NCBI GenBank assembly: GCA_948146395.1
Contig: OX411558.1
Location: 36,964,850 to 37,028,849, forward strand
Direction of reading: 5' to 3'
Source of the DNA: Fragum whitleyi
Lineage: Eukaryota > Mollusca > Bivalvia > Cardiida > Cardiidae
Length of the DNA stretch: 64,000 bases
The notes under the pieces are model-generated. The model did no database searches and had not been told where the DNA came from. It saw only the letters and a list, made by a program, of their open reading frames with translations. This document shows positions 60,450 to 64,000 of this stretch, in pieces (the first letter of the stretch is position 1; each line of letters opens with the position of its first letter). The translations under genes were made by a program, and so were the position numbers.

Positions 60450-60708
60450 TGATTGTAGGGTTTAAAGCCGCTTTCAACAATCTTTCAGTTATATTGCGGC
60501 GACTGGAGCACATAACAATGGTATTTCTCACATCAGTACTACCATCACATCATTTCCTAGCCTCAAGCTGCTATCTCACAAAGTTCTACGATTATCAACC
60601 CATTGGAGAGACATAGTCGGAAAGGATGAGCGCCGCCGTCGTGGATCGAACCCGGAACCTCTAGATTGACAGTCTGACGCGCGTCCAACTGCGCTATGAC
60701 AGAGGCCT
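60450..60708 (-). mobile_element. SINE-1, full-length reverse copy
   Basis: The reverse strand reads a head with AGCGCAGTTGGACGCGCG, CTGTCAATCTAGAGG and GGGTTCGATCC, then the body AGCTTGAGGCTAGGAAATG and ACTGATGTGAGAAATACC, and the tail GATTGTTGAAAGCGGC. The head keeps the same GTC anticodon position as the copy at 22055. Confidence 0.75.
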
Positions 60709-62400
60709 TAAAGAATGTTTGAAATACTAAAAAAAAAAAAGATAAGGACTGAAATTATAAAGAAAATAATAATTCCATAGTAAAATTACTCGAATTTGAT
60801 ATTGAAATTCAAGCTGTAATTTTACAATAGAATTAATATGTGCATGAAGATAAAGGTAGTAGCAGTGAATAGGTAAATGTTCCATTTATTTACAGTTTAA
60901 AACATTGATTTGACCGTTTAATCTCCTGAAAAAAGAACCACTAATGATATTCAGATTAAAGAGGAGGCCAGCAAAACTGATATTCCAATGAGGATTAATT
61001 AAAATGAAACATGGTGTCAATATTTTTTTATTGTCGCTCGGGAAATGCAACCACACAAATTAATATCGATGGAGCCAACCTTGCTTTATTCCATGTCTTT
61101 GATCACAATGTACTTCTTCACGTCTTTTATATTATATAACAATTCATTTCGAGATGGGCTTTTATTACATCATGTCATTACGCTAACAATTTCCTCTTAT
61201 AGATTAAACCACATTCTTCAACTGAATTCCTGATCAGCTAACAAAGGCTGTATTACAATATAGCAGATTTAATCTAGTACAGCCTTTTCTTGAAAATGTT
61301 ATGTTCGTACAATTAGAATGAATTAACAATGTAGAAATATTGCTATAAGTAAGTAAGTATGTAAATATTTTATTAGAGTGACATGTTCATAATGAAATGT
61401 AGAACATCAAATAAATATATGAACACCCGGCGCCATGGGCCTAAAAGTCATTTTCAAACATTTGAGTTAATTGAAAATATACGCGGTCTGGGATTGCTAA
61501 TATCATTATTGACGGACTGAGACCTTTGTTATACCAATATCCTGCCTGATTGGTTTTAGACTGACCTTTTATAAAGCCTTTCGGCGACCGAGCCCCGCTC
61601 CCAAACGAGACCCGGGATTCGACCGTTGTCAAGCTTATGATATTCCCTTTTGTATTAAACCTTTAGCAAAACCTTATTTGGTTGGCCATTCTCTTGCGTT
61701 TCCGATCGACTTCATGTAATGAATGATCTGTCGTCTACCAGGCCCCATCCTCCGATTAGAGGGCGGTACCTGACCGAGCGACAGATCCGGCACAATACAA
61801 CCTAATTATATTATTGTTATCGTAATAACGATTATTATTATTATCCAAACAACCATAATTATTATTGTTATCTTTTTCTTGTCTTCTCAATCATCTCAAT
61901 CATTTGAATTAGTTAGCAAACGGCTGATTGATACAGAAGATGGTTATCAGTGAATTTAAATAAAAGTATTCATAATAACGAAAATTCCTTACAAAAGCGA
62001 AAGGAGTTTTTCATCTTGATGTAAAATGAGCTTTTTGTTCTCAACCGATAAGACTAACCACAAAGACAACATCAGTTATATAAATCCCACACAGTTCAAA
62101 CCAAGATGAGACTGCACTTTAAAGCAATGCCACCAAGATCAAAACTGCCCGAGGGCCTTTTTCTGCTGTTCAAGCAAAACAAAAAATGTAAGAAGTTTTA
62201 AGAAATGTTAATATTATTGAATATCAATAAGTATGAATAGAAGGAGTTTAATCAATTCGGTATTAGATTCAATTTCTAAACATATTTATAAAAACTATAT
62301 GTACACTGTATCGAACTCCTTACAACTTACTAGCTGCAAAAAGTGCCCCAAATATACATGTATATATGAATTATAATGATTCTTAAGCTTTCAGTGTTGA
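60709..62400. other. No recognised gene
   Basis: 61800-61885 is low-complexity ATT/TAA sequence. 61350-61800 has repeat-like features (TAAGTAAGTAAG, GAGACCCGGGATTCGACC, CGATTAGAGGGCGGTACC) that I cannot assign. Frames of 62-63 codons are unrecognised. Confidence 0.35.
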
Positions 62401-62559
62401 CTAAAGCTACTAGTTTCACCATTAAATGGATCATCAGGAATGACGTTAGTTACAACGTTGTAACGTCGTTGACATGACGTTACGTAGCTTACATCGTTAA
62501 CATAACAAATTATATTTGTTAATAGGAAAAATGTCAAAACTGATGTTATATTATCTATT

Positions 62560-63488
62560 AGAGTTCAAATTTTGTCGAAATTCTTCAATAAAATGTTATT
62601 CTTTAGCTTTCTGCATGAAGGTGTCGTCCATCATCATTTTATAAAATGGAAATATTTTAAATCTGGGTTCGCTACTGGTACAGGAAAAAAGATGTTGGCT
62701 TACTTTGAGGAATCGTAGATCGGGGTCTCTAATCTGTTGGTTGTGTACGGTTACTCTGTTTCTAAGGGCAATGCCGGTCTCTCCTATATATTCATCACCA
62801 CAGCCGTTACATTTCATTACATAGATTACTTTTTTAATATCACAAGATCCATTCTCCCTTATGAAAAACTCTTTCCCTGAATTAAATGTGTATGAAGATC
62901 CCTCGATGAGGTGTTTACATAGTCCACAATTGGATCTTCCACATTTTTGTATGCTTGGTACCTTTTCTGTAGACTCGTATTTGGCTTTAGTCAGGATTTT
63001 CTTTGGACTTGCTGGTTGCCGTTTACTTTATTTACTTTGAATTTTGAGAATACATGTTGTAGTTCCGGGTCTGTATTTAGGATGGGTAGGTTTTGGAATA
63101 TGACGTTGAAGATTTCTGGTTGGTAAGGATTGAATGTTGAAACAAATGCTAATACGTTTTCGTTTGTTTGTTGCTTTGGTCTCCGCAGCTCTTGGATTGG
63201 TATAGATTTAGCTCTTTTAATTCCTTCATTTATGATCGTTATGGGATATTTCAGATCTTTAAGACATTGTTTCAACTCCATTAATCTTTTCTGTTTTCCC
63301 AATACAACATATTCGTCTTGCTAATAAAAATGGGTAATTTATACGCGTATGTTTGGGATGGCATGATGAAAACAACAGGTACTGTTTGCTGACCGTTTGT
63401 TTCGAATATATGTCTGTTTCTATTTTCCCTGCATTGTTTCGAACCAAAACATCCAGGAACGGTAATTCTGTATCATTTGATTCTTCCG
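62560..63488 (-). pseudogene. Penelope-like element, RT C-terminus plus GIY-YIG endonuclease, broken
   Basis: Penelope-like retroelements encode a reverse transcriptase followed by a GIY-YIG endonuclease. Read from 63488 downward: LPFLDVLVRNNAGKIETDIY and YLLFSSCHPKHT..., ending LARRICCI, is the end of the RT region. A frameshift near 63300 leads to RLMELKQCLKDLKYP and AFVSTFNPYQPEIF. A second frameshift near 63020-63030 leads to QPASPKKILTKAKYES, the Cys cluster CGRSNCGLC, then VIYVMKCNGCGDEYIGETG and LRNRVTVHNQQI, the endonuclease core with its YIG and Arg. The stop is at 62596-62598. The RT fingers and palm are missing, cut at a microsatellite. The C-x4-C-x2-C cluster before the endonuclease recalls the Neptune-type group (inference). 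Inactive. Confidence 0.85.
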
Positions 63489-63490
63489 TG

Positions 63491-63524
<34 letters not shown>

Positions 63525-63534
63525 GGAGAGAGAG
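63489..63534. repeat. (TA)n(GA)n microsatellite at the PLE 5' break
   Basis: A TA run (about 63491-63507) followed by a GA run (about 63508-63533). It sits exactly where the Penelope-like protein homology stops. Confidence 0.9.
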
Positions 63535-63570
63535 ATTGGCGTCTAAAATATAAAGCTTTAACAATAAATT

Positions 63571-64000
63571 TTAGTGGTTAAGAATTAGATACTTAAGATT
63601 CTCATCTATCGATAAATTGGTATTGAGTATCTGTCCAAATATCTGTGATCGTAGATCATTATAGAATGAGTATGACACAACAAAATGACTCTCGTTTTCA
63701 ATCTCATTGTCATCACAAAACAGACATTGACGCTCGTTTCCTTGTTCAACAATATATCGTCCTGTTTCTATCCGAATGGGTAGAATACCACATCTGAATT
63801 GGGCTAGTAAGGAACGTTCAATCTAGCCAGATTTAAGTTAATGTGTTTTTCCGTTGTTGGCAACTATTTAAACAGTTTGTATGTGCGTAGTTTCGGCGAA
63901 TTCTCAACTCAACACTAATAGTCCATAACGTTTCATAGTACATTTTAATGTTGCATGCGGCAATACCAAGATCAATTTGAGTTTTATTATCAAACACATG
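63571..64000 (-). pseudogene. LINE ORF2 C-terminal end, broken, runs off the window
   Basis: The reverse strand encodes the tail of a non-LTR retrotransposon polyprotein: PKLRTYKLFK, an in-frame stop, then LPTTEKHINLNLAR; a frameshift near 63820-63830; then ERSLLAQFRCGILPIRIETG, RQCLFCDDNEIENESHFV and a stop at 63571-63573. This is the conserved C-terminal block with a Cys-x2-Cys...His zinc-knuckle-like motif, in which the usual last Cys appears replaced (VVSYSFY). The upstream RT lies beyond 64000. It may or may not be the same LINE family as 32956-34095; the regions do not overlap, so this cannot be judged here. Confidence 0.75.

Noticed and set aside
61565..61625. tRNA-like box GGTCGAATCCC on the reverse strand
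   Set aside because: The single B-box-like word has no matching D arm or anticodon arm upstream.

Overview
The window looks like AT-rich nuclear DNA from an invertebrate animal, most likely a bivalve mollusc. The pointers are short decayed interspersed repeats, hairpin-headed elements carrying GTCC microsatellites, tRNA-headed SINEs, Tc1/mariner-type and Penelope-like remnants, and the absence of any bacterial-style gene packing. This assignment is inference from repeat style; no host gene fixes the species. I found no host protein-coding gene that I can support. Almost every open reading frame over 60 codons is a chance frame in AT-rich DNA or lies inside a repeat. The only recognisable proteins are transposon-derived and broken.

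Layout. 1-9 kb: right part of a duplicated block (0.2-0.7 and 3.75-4.5 kb), two copies of a hairpin/CRE MITE (family A), and three or four hairpin-headed GTCC elements, one carrying a nested insertion with a tRNA-Pro-like segment. 9.2-29.7 kb: a first complete copy of a duplicated block (anchors V, W, X, M, P, G, Y, M', Z), loaded with insertions: a near-perfect palindrome, MITE families A and B, a dead Tc1 element (12.7-14.0 kb), a seven-unit 145-bp tandem array inside a GTCC element (19.4-20.7 kb), a full SINE (22.06-22.31 kb) and a long TA microsatellite. 29.7-38.6 kb: SINE copies and a decayed LINE (endonuclease and RT pieces, 32.96-34.1 kb) split by a family B MITE. 38.6-50.95 kb: the second copy of the block, with the same nine anchors in the same order and strand but in about 12 kb instead of 20 kb. 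51-60 kb: mostly unrecognised DNA plus a GC-rich TTAA-flanked element with about 10.5-bp phased CCGG words (53.3-54.03 kb), a third Z anchor and a second near-perfect palindrome. 60.4-64 kb: a reverse-strand SINE, the 3' half of a Penelope-like element with a GIY-YIG endonuclease, and the C-terminal end of a LINE ORF2 running out of the window.

Nothing here works together as a pathway. The structure is a tandemly duplicated, apparently non-coding block invaded by mobile elements. The observations that deserve most attention are the collinear duplication, a shared architecture (5' hairpin, GTCC tract, internal tandem repeats, CTCTTGTTT end) linking several element families, and the helically phased GC-rich element.
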